A DNA stretch of 64,000 bases, taken from assembly GCF_029504395.1 (NCBI RefSeq), contig NZ_JAQFIF010000005.1, positions 62,001 to 126,000 of the forward strand, written 5' to 3'. Each line of letters opens with the position of its first letter. Positions within the stretch are counted from its first letter, which is position 1. The position numbers and the translations under genes are program-made. The notes beneath the pieces were generated by a model. The model worked only from the letters and a program-made list of their open reading frames with translations. It did no database searches and had not been told where the DNA came from. Below, in pieces: positions 7,641 through 15,794 of the stretch. Source of the DNA: Arthrobacter sp. ES3-54. Its GTDB lineage: Bacteria > Actinomycetota > Actinomycetes > Actinomycetales > Micrococcaceae.

Positions 7641-9325
7641 TCAAGGACCACCGGGATGATCATGGGCTTGCGGCGCAGCTTGCGGTTGACCCACGTGCCC
7701 ACGACCCGGCGGACGACCTGCTGCAGCTGGTGCGTGGTGTGGTCCGTGCGGTTCAGCACGGCCTCTTCGAGGGCCTCGTTGATCTTGGGGATGATCTCGT
7801 CGAAGACGGAATCGTCCTCCGCCACGCCGCGGGCGTGGATCTCCGGCCCGGACACCACCTTGCCGGTGGCACGGTGGATGACGGTGATGATGGAGATGAA
7901 GCCCTCGTCGCCGAGAGTCTGGCGGTCCTTGAGGTCCGCTTCCGTGACTTCGCCGACGCTGGAGCCGTCGACGTAGACGAATCCGACCTCGACCTGGCCC
8001 ACGATGTCGGCCTGGTGATCGCGAAGGTCGATCACGGTGCCGTTGTCCGCGAGCAGGATGCTTTCCTCCGGCACGCCGGATTCGAGGGCGATCTTGCCGT
8101 TGGCGATCAGGTGGCGGGTTTCGCCGTGCACCGGCATGGCGTTGAGCGGCTCAAGGATGTTGTAGCAGTACAGCAGCTCGCCGGCGGCAGCGTGGCCGGA
8201 GACATGCACCTTGGCGTTGCCCTTGTGGATGACGTCGGCGCCGAGCTTCAGCAGGCCGTTGATGATGCGGAAGACCGCATTTTCGTTGCCCGGGATAAGG
8301 CTCGAGGCAAGGATGACCGTGTCGCCGTCGCCGACGACGACGCGGTGGTCGCCGTTGGCCATGCGGGACAGGGCCGCCATGGGCTCACCCTGGGAGCCGG
8401 TGGACATCAGCACAACCCGGTTGTCCGGCAGGTTGTCGATGTTCTTGATGTCGACCAGGATCCCGGCCGGCACCTCGAGGTAGCCCAGCTTCGCGGCGAT
8501 GGCCATGTTCCGGACCATGGAGCGGCCCACAAAGGCAACCTTGCGGTTGTGGTTGGCGGCGGCGTCGAGGACCTGCTGGACGCGGTGCACGTGCGAGGAG
8601 AAGGAGGCGACGATGATGCGCTTGGAGGCCTGCCCGAACAGCCGGTCCAGGGTGGGTCCGATTTCCTTCTCGGCGGTGGTGAAGCCGGGGACGTCGGCAT
8701 TGGTCGAATCCGACATGAACAAGTCCACCCCCTCTTCGCCGAGCTTGGCGAAGTGCCGGAGGTCGGTGATGCGGCCATCCAGCGGCAGCTGGTCCATCTT
8801 GAAGTCACCGGTGTGCAGGACGGTGCCGCCCGAGGTGCGGATGAAGACGGCCAGGGCGTCCGGGATGGAGTGGTTGACGGCGACGAACTCGCATTCGAAG
8901 GGCCCGAACTTCTCGACCTCGCCTTCGACGACGGTCTTCGTTCTCGGCTTGATCCGGTGTTCCTGCAGCTTGGCCTCGATGAGGGCCAGCGTGAGCTGTG
9001 AACCGACAACGGGAATGTCGGCGCGCAGGCGCAGGAGGTACGGGACGGCGCCGATGTGGTCTTCGTGACCGTGGGTCAGGACGACCGCGACGATGTCCTG
9101 CACACGGTTCTCGATGTAGGAGAAATCGGGCAGGATCAGGTCGACGCCGGGCTGGGTCTCCTCGGGGAAGAGGACACCGCAGTCAACGATGAGGAGCTTG
9201 CCATCGATCTCGAAGACGGTCATGTTGCGACCGATTTCCCCGAGTCCGCCGAGCGGCACGATCCGCAGGGTGTTCTTCGGGAGGCGCGGCGGCGTGACAA
9301 GGCCGGGAAGGGCGGTTTGGGTCAT
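7634..9325 (-). CDS. rnj: Ribonuclease J
   Basis: RNase J is a metallo-beta-lactamase/beta-CASP nuclease with 5'-exo- and endonucleolytic activity in RNA maturation and decay. The 563-residue protein carries the zinc motif THGHEDHIGAVPYL, further metal-site regions (VNHSIPDALAVF, HTGDFKMDQ) and the beta-CASP segment GEPMAALSRMANGDH. The C-terminal motif HVSGHAAAGE is also typical. Length is normal for the actinobacterial enzyme. A GGAAAG element lies before the ATG. It is followed by a stop-spanning tandem repeat and a terminator. The order dapA-rnj-ftsK is conserved in relatives. Confidence 0.97.
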   Translation of the reverse strand: MTQTALPGLVTPPRLPKNTLRIVPLGGLGEIGRNMTVFEIDGKLLIVDCGVLFPEETQPGVDLILPDFSYIENRVQDIVAVVLTHGHEDHIGAVPYLLRLRADIPVVGSQLTLALIEAKLQEHRIKPRTKTVVEGEVEKFGPFECEFVAVNHSIPDALAVFIRTSGGTVLHTGDFKMDQLPLDGRITDLRHFAKLGEEGVDLFMSDSTNADVPGFTTAEKEIGPTLDRLFGQASKRIIVASFSSHVHRVQQVLDAAANHNRKVAFVGRSMVRNMAIAAKLGYLEVPAGILVDIKNIDNLPDNRVVLMSTGSQGEPMAALSRMANGDHRVVVGDGDTVILASSLIPGNENAVFRIINGLLKLGADVIHKGNAKVHVSGHAAAGELLYCYNILEPLNAMPVHGETRHLIANGKIALESGVPEESILLADNGTVIDLRDHQADIVGQVEVGFVYVDGSSVGEVTEADLKDRQTLGDEGFISIITVIHRATGKVVSGPEIHARGVAEDDSVFDEIIPKINEALEEAVLNRTDHTTHQLQQVVRRVVGTWVNRKLRRKPMIIPVVLEA

Positions 9326-9385
9326 AGTGCACTACTTTCCAGGCGGAGGCCGGGCTGGTTCTTAACGATCAGGAGTGACTCCGGA

Positions 9386-10294
9386 TCAGGAAAAGACCAT
9401 CCCCGCTTCCGCCAAATCCTCGCGGATGATTGCGATCTCGGCCTCGCCCGGCTCCACGAGGGGCAAACGGACAACCGAGTTGGGCAGGACTCCCTGCCAC
9501 TTAAGAACCTGCTTGGCAGCGACAGCACCCTGAATGTGGGTCATCACTGCGCGGACCACGGGGTCCAGTTCGAAATGTATGGTGCGGGCGGTGGCAAAAT
9601 CGCCTGCAAGTGCGGCATCGATCAGCGCGCGGAACTGCGGCGACGCGACGTGCGCGGAGACGCTGACCAGCCCGACGGCGCCGGCGGCCATCCACGGCAG
9701 CGTGAGGCCGTCATCGCCGGAGTAGACATCAATGTCGGTGTTCGCCAGAACGCGCGTAATGGCTGCGAAATCGGCCTTCGCATCCTTCAAGGCAACGATG
9801 TTGGGGTGGTCGGCGAGCCGAATCATGGTCTCTGGCTCGATGGGCACGCCGGCGCGGCCGGGGATGTCGTACACCATGACCGGGAGGTCGGCGGCGTCGG
9901 CAACGGCCTCGACGTGCGCCTGGATGCCGGCCTGGCTCGGCTTGTTGTAGTACGGCGTGACGATCAGCTGGCCGTGGGCTCCCGCCTTGGCGGCGCGCTT
10001 GGCCATCTCGATCGAGTGCGAAGTGTGGTTGGTCCCGGTTCCGGCGATGACCTTGGCGCGGTCGCCGACGGCCTCGACAATGACGCGGAAGAGCTTCTCT
10101 TTTTCGTCGTCTTCCAGCGTGGAGGTCTCGCCCGTGGTGCCGGAGATGACGAGGGCATCATTGCCTTCGTCGACGAGCTTGCTCGCCAGTTCCGCCGACT
10201 GCTGGTAGTCGACCTCACCGTCCGTTGTGAAAGGCGTGACCATGGCAGTCACGAGGGTCCCGAACGTGTAAGAGCGAATATCAGAGTCAGCCAT
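9386..10294 (-). CDS. dapA: 4-hydroxy-tetrahydrodipicolinate synthase
   Basis: DapA condenses pyruvate with aspartate semialdehyde in the diaminopimelate/lysine pathway. Visible motifs are the GTTGETSTL loop, the YYNKPSQAG region with the catalytic Tyr, and IVALKDAKAD, which supplies the Schiff-base lysine. I chose ATG 10294 (302 residues, usual length). TAACGT lies exactly 7 nt before it, suggesting a leaderless mRNA, and the longer frame upstream has no family-like sequence. dapB, the next enzyme, lies about 3 kb away on the same strand. Confidence 0.97.
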   Translation of the reverse strand: MADSDIRSYTFGTLVTAMVTPFTTDGEVDYQQSAELASKLVDEGNDALVISGTTGETSTLEDDEKEKLFRVIVEAVGDRAKVIAGTGTNHTSHSIEMAKRAAKAGAHGQLIVTPYYNKPSQAGIQAHVEAVADAADLPVMVYDIPGRAGVPIEPETMIRLADHPNIVALKDAKADFAAITRVLANTDIDVYSGDDGLTLPWMAAGAVGLVSVSAHVASPQFRALIDAALAGDFATARTIHFELDPVVRAVMTHIQGAVAAKQVLKWQGVLPNSVVRLPLVEPGEAEIAIIREDLAEAGMVFS

Positions 10295-10398
10295 ATGAAA
10301 AACGTTACCTTGTCCGCGGCATGTTAGGACAATGGCGGCGGTGTGACGAACGTCAAACTCGCCGGGCCGCACGTCACGTTTCCGCCGTTCGGCCCGAC

Positions 10399-11163
10399 TC
10401 AGGGCCGCCGAAACCGCGCCAGAACGCCGTGCTGGAGGCTCGCCGTCAATACCTCAGTGCCGGTGCCGGCCGCCTGCCGGAGCGGAAGCCCATCAGGACC
10501 CCAGAACCCGCTTAACCCGCAAGAAGGCCCGAGCGGCGTGGCGCCTGCCAGGTTCGCCAGGACGGAAAACATCCGGTTGTCCATGGCGCGGGCGCCAAGA
10601 TGCAGTCCCAGCCGGTGGTCTTCGCCAGCGGTGTAGAGAGCCGAGACGGCATAGATGTCCGCACCGGCTGCCGCGGCCCATTCCGCATGCCCGGGCCGGG
10701 CGGCGTCGAAGCAGATTGCCAAGGCGACCTTCCAGCCGTCAATCTCCAAGATCGCAGGTTGGCTGCCGGCCACGAAGAGGCCCTGCTCCGAAGCGTGCAG
10801 GTGCGTCTTGAAGCTGGCCTCGATGACGCCTGCAGGGTGGACGGCGAGGGAGGCCAGCCGCCGCGTCCCGTCCTCCTCCTTGAACGCGGCTCCGACCACG
10901 GCGGTTATTCCGGTGCGCCGGCAGATTTCCCGGATGCCGTCCAGCCGCCCGTCAGCAGCGCTCAGCCACTCCCCCGGCCCCTCCAGCAGGTCCAGCCGGT
11001 ACCCCGTGAGGGAGAGCTCAGGAAAGATGACCAGCCGGGCTCCGTGCGACTCGGCGTCTTCGATCAGCCGGATGTGCTCGGGCACGTTGGCGGCCACGCC
11101 GCCGTCCAGGGCCTCGTATTGGACGACGGACAGCGTCAGTGCGGTGATTGAGCCAGTAGTCAC
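10399..11163 (-). CDS. Carbon-nitrogen hydrolase (nitrilase superfamily)
   Basis: The 254-residue protein has the Glu-Lys-Cys catalytic triad of the nitrilase superfamily. Glu lies in IFPELSLTGY, Lys in EASFKTHLHASEQGLF and Cys in ALAICFDAARPGH. These enzymes hydrolyse non-peptide C-N bonds of amides or nitriles; the substrate cannot be told from the sequence. The start is GTG at 11163 with TAGGAT 6 nt before it, so it is probably leaderless. The short DUF222-like gene ends only 9 nt upstream. Confidence 0.88.
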   Translation of the reverse strand: MTTGSITALTLSVVQYEALDGGVAANVPEHIRLIEDAESHGARLVIFPELSLTGYRLDLLEGPGEWLSAADGRLDGIREICRRTGITAVVGAAFKEEDGTRRLASLAVHPAGVIEASFKTHLHASEQGLFVAGSQPAILEIDGWKVALAICFDAARPGHAEWAAAAGADIYAVSALYTAGEDHRLGLHLGARAMDNRMFSVLANLAGATPLGPSCGLSGFWGPDGLPLRQAAGTGTEVLTASLQHGVLARFRRP

Positions 11164-11172
11164 TCTGCCATC

Positions 11173-11685
11173 CTAGGCACCTCGTCTTTCGCCGTAGGGC
11201 GCCGGTGGTGCCGAGCAGTACCGCCCGACGGCGGTTTCGCGCAGGGCCTCCGCCCAGGCGGCAAGGCGCTGGGCTGCCCGCACGTAGTGGAACAGCTCTG
11301 TCGGAGTGAGGGCGTCGAGGTCGGTCTCGGCCAGCCGCCGGGCCAGCTCCGCTCCCGGCGGCTGCACCGCCAGCGCCGTGCCTTCCTTGCCCCACTGGAC
11401 GTCCTCGGCCGGCTCCCCGGCAACCAAGCGCCGGAAGAGGAAGTCCACGACACCCGGGCTCATGGCTTTGAGGACGCCGGCCCCCGAATCACCGTCCAAC
11501 CGTCCAGCGGGCGGGGTATTGGCCCGGTCCGGACCTGATCGATCTGGGCCCGGATGTTGCCGACGCGCAAGTTGCCGGCTTGAGAATTCCCGGCCGGTAA
11601 ATTCCGGGACGGCGATTTCCCGGCCAGCGATTTCCGGGCCTGGGAATTCCGGATTCAGGAAGGCGGGCTCTGAGGCGTTGTTCAT
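11173..11685 (-). CDS. Short LexA-boxed protein resembling the N-terminus of DUF222/HNH proteins
   Basis: This is a 170-residue hypothetical protein. Its C-terminal half (TDLDALTPTELFHYVRAAQR and LAAWAEALRETAVG) resembles the first helices of DUF222 proteins, the class that normally continues into an HNH nuclease. Here the frame stops before any HNH domain, so it may be a truncated remnant. The N-terminus is a run of five 15-bp in-frame repeats (EFPGP, EIAGR, EIAVP, EFTGR, EFSSR). The start was set at ATG 11685 because TACGAT lies 6 nt upstream, with a LexA box in the promoter spacer. SOS-regulated 13E12/DUF222 genes are known in mycobacteria, which supports the tentative family assignment. 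Confidence 0.6.
   Translation of the reverse strand: MNNASEPAFLNPEFPGPEIAGREIAVPEFTGREFSSRQLARRQHPGPDRSGPDRANTPPAGRLDGDSGAGVLKAMSPGVVDFLFRRLVAGEPAEDVQWGKEGTALAVQPPGAELARRLAETDLDALTPTELFHYVRAAQRLAAWAEALRETAVGRYCSAPPAPYGERRGA
11584..11658. repeat. 15-bp minisatellite (5 units) in the DUF222-like gene
   Basis: There are five consecutive 15-bp units, each starting GAATTCC, AAATTCC or GATTTCC. They encode pentapeptides such as EIAGR and EFTGR and keep the frame. Confidence 0.9.
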
Positions 11686-11691
11686 GCGCTC

Positions 11692-11720
11692 ATCGTATTC
11701 GAACATATATTCGAATACAA
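11692..11720 (-). promoter_or_regulatory. Promoter with LexA box filling the spacer
   Basis: On the minus strand the order is -35 TTGTAT (11720-11715), a 17-nt spacer, -10 TACGAT (11697-11692), 6 nt, then ATG (11685). The spacer contains TCGAACATATATTCGA (11699-11714), one base from a symmetric actinobacterial LexA box. The flanking bases extend it to a perfect 24-bp inverted repeat with 9-bp arms (11695-11718). LexA bound here would block RNA polymerase directly. Confidence 0.82.
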
Positions 11721-11773
11721 GGTCGTTCCGAGACGGACTGCCGCTGTGGCCCGGCCCAACATGAGACGATCAG

Positions 11774-13030
11774 ATGATGACCGCGCGCGGAACGACTACT
11801 GCTTCCCGGACCGTCAGGGGCACCTCCTCCGGTACCCGGCTGGCCGGCATTGACGCCGCACGCGGGCTGGCCCTGCTGGCCATGATGGCCACCCACGTGC
11901 TGGCCACCTTTGAGTCGGACTCACAACTCACGCCCACCTGGATCGGACTTGCGTTTTCAGGACGGGCAGCCGCGCTGTTCGCCGTGCTGGCCGGAGTCGG
12001 TCTCGCCCTGTCCACGGGGAAGCAGCAGCCCCTCCAAGGCTCCGAACTCTGGGCGGCCCGCCGGGGCATCGCCCTACGGGCGCTCGTGATCGGCGCCGTC
12101 GGGCTCTCCCTGGGCGGCCTGGAAGTCAATATCGCCATCATTTTGGTCCACTATGCCCTCCTGTTCCTGTGCGTGCTGCCCTTTGTGGGGCTCGGGGTGA
12201 AACGCCTGCTGATGCTGGCCGCCGCCTGGATCCTGGCAGCCCCGGTCCTGGCCTTCCTGCTGCGGCCCTGGCTACTGTCCGCCGATCCGCCCCTGCGGCT
12301 GGGCCATAACCCGGGTTGGGAGGACCTGGCCACACCGGACAGACTGCTTGGCGACCTCTTCCTCACGGGCTACTACCCCGTGCTGCAGTGGATCGCCTAT
12401 CTCTTGGTGGGGCTCGCGATCGGCCGGATGGCGTTGTCGAAAGCAGCCGTGCCGTTCCTGCTGCTGGCCGCCGGAACGGTGGTGGCCATCATTTCCAAGT
12501 GGCTGGGGATAGTCATGATGGAGGACTGGGGCGGCAGGCAGGCGCTGGAGGCGCAGATCGGCGATCCCGCCTACCCTTTGGCGAGCCTGCTGCAGGTCAA
12601 CCTTGCCGGCGTCGAACAGTCGGGCTCGGCGTGGTGGCTGGCTTCCAGTGCACCGCACGCCGGCACCACACTGGATCTGCTGCACACCTCGGGGACCGCT
12701 GCCGCCGTGATCGGCGTGTGTCTCCTGCTCGGCCGGCTGGGCAACTGGGTGGAACTTGACCTGCTGCTCCCGCTGCGCGGAGCCGGGGCCATGACATTGA
12801 GCCTCTACACGGCGCATCTGTGCATCATGGGGGCCCTGCACGATCAGCCACTGCTGCCCGGCTGGACCGTGGAGGGTGTGTACTGGGCGCAGGCCATCGG
12901 GGTGCTGGTGACTGGCGCGGTTTTCGCGGCACTGGCATGGCGCGGACCGCTGGAGTGGGTAACCCATGCGGCCAACCAGGCAGGCAGCTACCAGCCGGCT
13001 CAAGTCCGCCAGTCTCCCCGCTTCCGCTAG
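11774..13030 (+). CDS. Acyltransferase-like integral membrane protein (HGSNAT/DUF418 type)
   Basis: The 418-residue polytopic protein has about ten hydrophobic segments. It begins with the family's LAGIDAARGLALLAMMATHV motif, shared by heparan-alpha-glucosaminide N-acetyltransferase-like (DUF1624) and DUF418 proteins. It ends with the DUF418-like GAMTLSLYTAHLCIMG. Such proteins are thought to transfer acyl groups across the membrane; donor and acceptor are unknown. It is a single plus-strand gene between minus-strand genes. Confidence 0.82.
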   Translation: MMTARGTTTASRTVRGTSSGTRLAGIDAARGLALLAMMATHVLATFESDSQLTPTWIGLAFSGRAAALFAVLAGVGLALSTGKQQPLQGSELWAARRGIALRALVIGAVGLSLGGLEVNIAIILVHYALLFLCVLPFVGLGVKRLLMLAAAWILAAPVLAFLLRPWLLSADPPLRLGHNPGWEDLATPDRLLGDLFLTGYYPVLQWIAYLLVGLAIGRMALSKAAVPFLLLAAGTVVAIISKWLGIVMMEDWGGRQALEAQIGDPAYPLASLLQVNLAGVEQSGSAWWLASSAPHAGTTLDLLHTSGTAAAVIGVCLLLGRLGNWVELDLLLPLRGAGAMTLSLYTAHLCIMGALHDQPLLPGWTVEGVYWAQAIGVLVTGAVFAALAWRGPLEWVTHAANQAGSYQPAQVRQSPRFR

Positions 13031-13114
13031 CCTCCGCCGGCCTTCGCTACTCGAGGCACGCCGCAGGCACGCCACAGCCGGACCCGGCCGGGCTCAGCGG
13101 CCGGCCACGACTTG

Positions 13115-13146
13115 CTAGGGCTCCTGCACTCTAGGGCTCCTGCACC
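13115..13146. repeat. 16-bp tandem duplication spanning the stop codon of the TPR-like gene
   Basis: Two 16-bp copies beginning CTAGGGCTCCTGCAC are adjacent (13115-13130 and 13131-13146), differing only in the last base. The CTA at 13131-13133 is the complement of the TAG stop of the minus-strand gene. Confidence 0.93.
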
Positions 13147-13613
13147 CCGGCGCGGAACATCCGCACGGCGTCGCGCATGGAGGCGCGGGCCCGCTTGCGG
13201 TCTCCGGCGGCATCGTAGGCACAGCTGAGCCGGAACCAGGAACGCCAGTCCTCGGGGGCAGCCTCGGCCTCGGCGCGGTACTTCTCAAATTCGAGGTCGG
13301 CGGCTTCGCGAATGATCCGGCCGGCGGGCGTGCGCGGCAGGGTATCCTCCGGCAGGCCCCCCTCGGCTTCGAGGATCTTCGCCAACCGCTCCGTGCGGGC
13401 CCCAAACAGCAGCTCCCGGATCATGGCCCACGCGCCAATGACCGGCAGCACCAGGTAAGCGGCGCCGATCGCCTTCGCCACGAGGCTGGGGTCCGACATC
13501 AGGAGCACGGAACGTTGAAGCGACACCACCAGGTAGAACACGAGCAGCAGTGTGACGGCCCCCACCCAGATCTTGGTGCGGTTGGCTTTTAGCGCTGTCA
13601 AGGCAGCGGACAT
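13131..13613 (-). CDS. Membrane protein with C-terminal TPR-like helices
   Basis: The 160-residue protein has two N-terminal hydrophobic segments (about residues 15-35 and 45-65). Its charged C-terminal part (APEDWRSWFRLSCAYDAAGD, RKRARASMRDAVRMF) looks like one TPR-type helix pair. It follows dapB on the same strand with a 5-nt gap, so the two are probably co-transcribed. Function unknown. The stop codon lies in a 16-bp tandem duplication. Confidence 0.8.
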   Translation of the reverse strand: MSAALTALKANRTKIWVGAVTLLLVFYLVVSLQRSVLLMSDPSLVAKAIGAAYLVLPVIGAWAMIRELLFGARTERLAKILEAEGGLPEDTLPRTPAGRIIREAADLEFEKYRAEAEAAPEDWRSWFRLSCAYDAAGDRKRARASMRDAVRMFRAGVQEP

Positions 13614-13618
13614 CGGAC

Positions 13619-14377
13619 TCAGAACCCCAGGTCCAAGTAGCCGTCGAGCCCCACGGTGAGACCGGGGTGCGCGGCGACATTGCGGATCCCCAGCAGCACT
13701 CCGGGCATGAAGGAGGCGCGGTCGAAGGAGTCGTGGCGGATGGTCAGCTGCTCCCCCGGCCCGCCCAGCAGGACCTCCTGATGCGCGACGAGGCCGCTGA
13801 GCCGGACACTGTGGACCCGGATGCCGTCGATGTCCGTGCCGCGGGCGCCCGCGAGCTCCGTGGTGGTGGCGTCCGGGCTGGAAGGCACGCCAGCGTCGGT
13901 GCGTTCGGCTGAGATCAGCTGCGCCGTGCGCACAGCAGTGCCGGAAGGGGCATCCACCTTGTCCGGGTGGTGCAGTTCAATGATTTCGACGGACTCGAAG
14001 AACTTGGACGCTTTGGCGGCGAAGGCGGAGGCAAGGACCGAGCCGAGGGCGAAGTTGGGGGCGATGAGGACGCCGACGCCGGGCCGGCCGGCGAGGAGTT
14101 CTTCCAGCCCCGCGAGCCGCTCGGCATCCCAGCCGGTGGTGCCGACCACGGCGTGCATGCCGTGCTCGACGGCGAAGCGGACGTTCGCCTCGGTGCTTTC
14201 GGGGACCGTCAGGTCCACCACGATCTGCGCGCCGGAGCTGACAAGCGTGTCGAGGGAGTCGTTGCGACCAAGGGCCGCGACGAGGTTCAGGTCCGCGGCG
14301 GCCTCGATGGCCTTCACGGCCTCTTCGCCCATGCGCCCGCTGGCGCCCAGCACGGCGACTGAGAGTTGTTCGATCAT
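13619..14377 (-). CDS. dapB: 4-hydroxy-tetrahydrodipicolinate reductase
   Basis: DapB reduces the DapA product with NAD(P)H in the lysine/diaminopimelate pathway. The Rossmann motif VLGASGRMGEEAVKAI is at the N-terminus. The signature ELHHPDKVDAPSGTA holds the catalytic histidine pair and lysine. The 252-residue length is normal. ATG 14377 is preceded by TAGGGT and 7 nt, so it is probably leaderless. Confidence 0.97.
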   Translation of the reverse strand: MIEQLSVAVLGASGRMGEEAVKAIEAAADLNLVAALGRNDSLDTLVSSGAQIVVDLTVPESTEANVRFAVEHGMHAVVGTTGWDAERLAGLEELLAGRPGVGVLIAPNFALGSVLASAFAAKASKFFESVEIIELHHPDKVDAPSGTAVRTAQLISAERTDAGVPSSPDATTTELAGARGTDIDGIRVHSVRLSGLVAHQEVLLGGPGEQLTIRHDSFDRASFMPGVLLGIRNVAAHPGLTVGLDGYLDLGF

Positions 14378-14547
14378 GCCATCAACCCTACCGCCGGGGG
14401 CGTTGCGTTCCGGAACCGGCGGCCTTGGGTTACAGGCCCGCCGCCCCGGACAGCCTGATCGCTATGAAGCCGGTGCACAGTGCCGCGATGCCGCCGACCG
14501 ATTGTCTACTCCGTGGTCCGCACCAGCACCGCATCTGTCAGGCTGGA

Positions 14548-14576
14548 TTGACGGGCACGATGCGTCAACCTAGACT
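14548..14576 (+). promoter_or_regulatory. Sigma-70 promoter with inverted repeat, leaderless HTH gene
   Basis: TTGACG (-35, 14548-14553), a 17-nt spacer and TAGACT (-10, 14571-14576) are followed after 7 nt by the ATG at 14584. TTGACG and CGTCAA (14563-14568) form an inverted repeat inside the promoter. CTGTCAG (14535-14541) and CTGACAG (14575-14581) form a second, outer pair. These are possible operators for autoregulation. Confidence 0.75.
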
Positions 14577-14583
14577 GACAGGC

Positions 14584-14787
14584 ATGGAGACCGACGACCT
14601 GTCCGCGCAGATTCATTCACTTGACCCCGCTATCGGCCTGCGGGCGGTCGGCGCCCTGCATCGCCTGGCAGAACAGGTCGAGGCAGCACAGGTAAGAGCT
14701 GCCCGGCACCACGGATGGACCTGGGAGCAGATCGGTGACGCCCTGGGCGTCTCGCGGCAGTCCGTTCACGCAAAATACCGAGAGTGA
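14584..14787 (+). CDS. Small helix-turn-helix protein
   Basis: This 67-residue protein consists almost entirely of a helical region and a helix-turn-helix: GWTWEQIGDALGVSRQSVHAKY. The start at 14584 is supported by the -10 box 7 nt upstream; an in-frame upstream extension looks non-coding. It precedes a Clp N-domain gene by 7 nt, so the two form an operon. The protein may autoregulate through the inverted repeats in its promoter. The operon's cellular role is not known to me. Confidence 0.88.
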   Translation: METDDLSAQIHSLDPAIGLRAVGALHRLAEQVEAAQVRAARHHGWTWEQIGDALGVSRQSVHAKYRE

Positions 14788-14794
14788 GATCGCG

Positions 14795-15253
14795 ATGTTT
14801 GAACGATTTTCAGACGACACCCGTAAGATCCTTGGCTTTGCGATGGAAGAGGCCCGCTACAGCGGCGACAAGCGGCTGGGCACGGACCATCTGCTGCTAG
14901 GGGCGCTTCACGATCCCGGTCCGGCCGGCATTCTTGGTGTCACGCTCGATCAGGCACGGGCAGCGGCCGCAGCGCTTGACCGCACAGCACTCGCGTCAAT
15001 CGGCATAGATACGCAAGGCTTTGAACGCGTCACCATGCCCAGCCGGGGAAAAAAGCCTCCCTTCAGCTCAGGTGCCCGGTCGGTAATGGAAGGCATGCTC
15101 CGGTACGCCATGGACCGGAAGTCACGACAGATCACCACCGCGAATCTTCTGTTGTCGCTGCTGGACCGCGAGGAACATGATCCGGCGGCCGCGCTCCTCA
15201 ATAAACTGGGGGTGGACCGGGCCGAGGTCCGGCGCAGGGCCCTTTCCTCCTGA
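14795..15253 (+). CDS. Stand-alone Clp N-domain (repeat) protein
   Basis: The 152-residue protein contains two Clp N motifs like those at the N-terminus of ClpA/ClpC. The first begins MFERFSDDTRKILGFAMEEA and contains LGTDHLLLGALHDP; the second contains SVMEGMLRYAMDRKSRQITTANLLLSLLD. No AAA+ ATPase domain follows, so it cannot unfold proteins itself. It may be an adaptor or decoy for substrate binding. It is the second gene of an operon with the HTH gene. The start is ATG 14795, where homology begins. Confidence 0.88.
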   Translation: MFERFSDDTRKILGFAMEEARYSGDKRLGTDHLLLGALHDPGPAGILGVTLDQARAAAAALDRTALASIGIDTQGFERVTMPSRGKKPPFSSGARSVMEGMLRYAMDRKSRQITTANLLLSLLDREEHDPAAALLNKLGVDRAEVRRRALSS

Positions 15254-15272
15254 TCGCGCGCTAGCTTGCTGC

Positions 15273-15794
15273 CTACTCCCCTGCTCCGACCCACTCCACA
15301 GTGCCGTCGGTGAAAAACTGTTCCTTCCAGATCGGCACCTGGGCCTTGATCCGGTCCACGAGTTCGGCACAGACCTCGAAGGCCTGGCCGCGGTGGGCTG
15401 CGGAGACGGCGCAGACCAGGGCAGGGTCGCCGATCTCGAGCATGCCGATCCTGTGGGCCGCCCAGATCCGCACGGGCTGCCGCTGTTCCCCGGCGCCCTC
15501 GGCACCGGCGACGCCGCCATCCGGAGATCCGCCGGGAGCCTGGCCGCCGGCCGGGACCGAGTGCTCCGCCACGAGCCCGGCGACGACGTCGGCCATCACC
15601 TGGTGCGCCGTCGGGTGGGCGCTGTAGCTGAGCCGGGAAACCTGCTTGCCGCCGTCATGGTTGCGGACGACGCCGCTGAAGCTGACCACCGCCCCTGCAG
15701 TGTCCGACTCGACCGCCGCGATGGCCTGCTCCACGGAAATCGGCTCGGCGCTCAGCACGGCGTGCACGATTTCAAATCCAGTTTCAATGCCCAT
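15273..15794 (-). CDS. moaE: Molybdopterin synthase catalytic subunit MoaE
   Basis: MoaE transfers sulfur from thiocarboxylated MoaD to cyclic pyranopterin monophosphate. The protein (173 residues) shows AGAVVSFSGVVRNHDGGKQV, a histidine-rich segment and RIGMLEIGDPALVCAVSAAH; the end (KEQFFTDGTVEWVG) is typical. A Gly/Ala-rich stretch of about 25 residues interrupts the middle. I chose ATG 15794, which has AAGG 7 nt upstream and overlaps the end of mog by 11 nt. A longer frame starts at 15827. Confidence 0.95.
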   Translation of the reverse strand: MGIETGFEIVHAVLSAEPISVEQAIAAVESDTAGAVVSFSGVVRNHDGGKQVSRLSYSAHPTAHQVMADVVAGLVAEHSVPAGGQAPGGSPDGGVAGAEGAGEQRQPVRIWAAHRIGMLEIGDPALVCAVSAAHRGQAFEVCAELVDRIKAQVPIWKEQFFTDGTVEWVGAGE

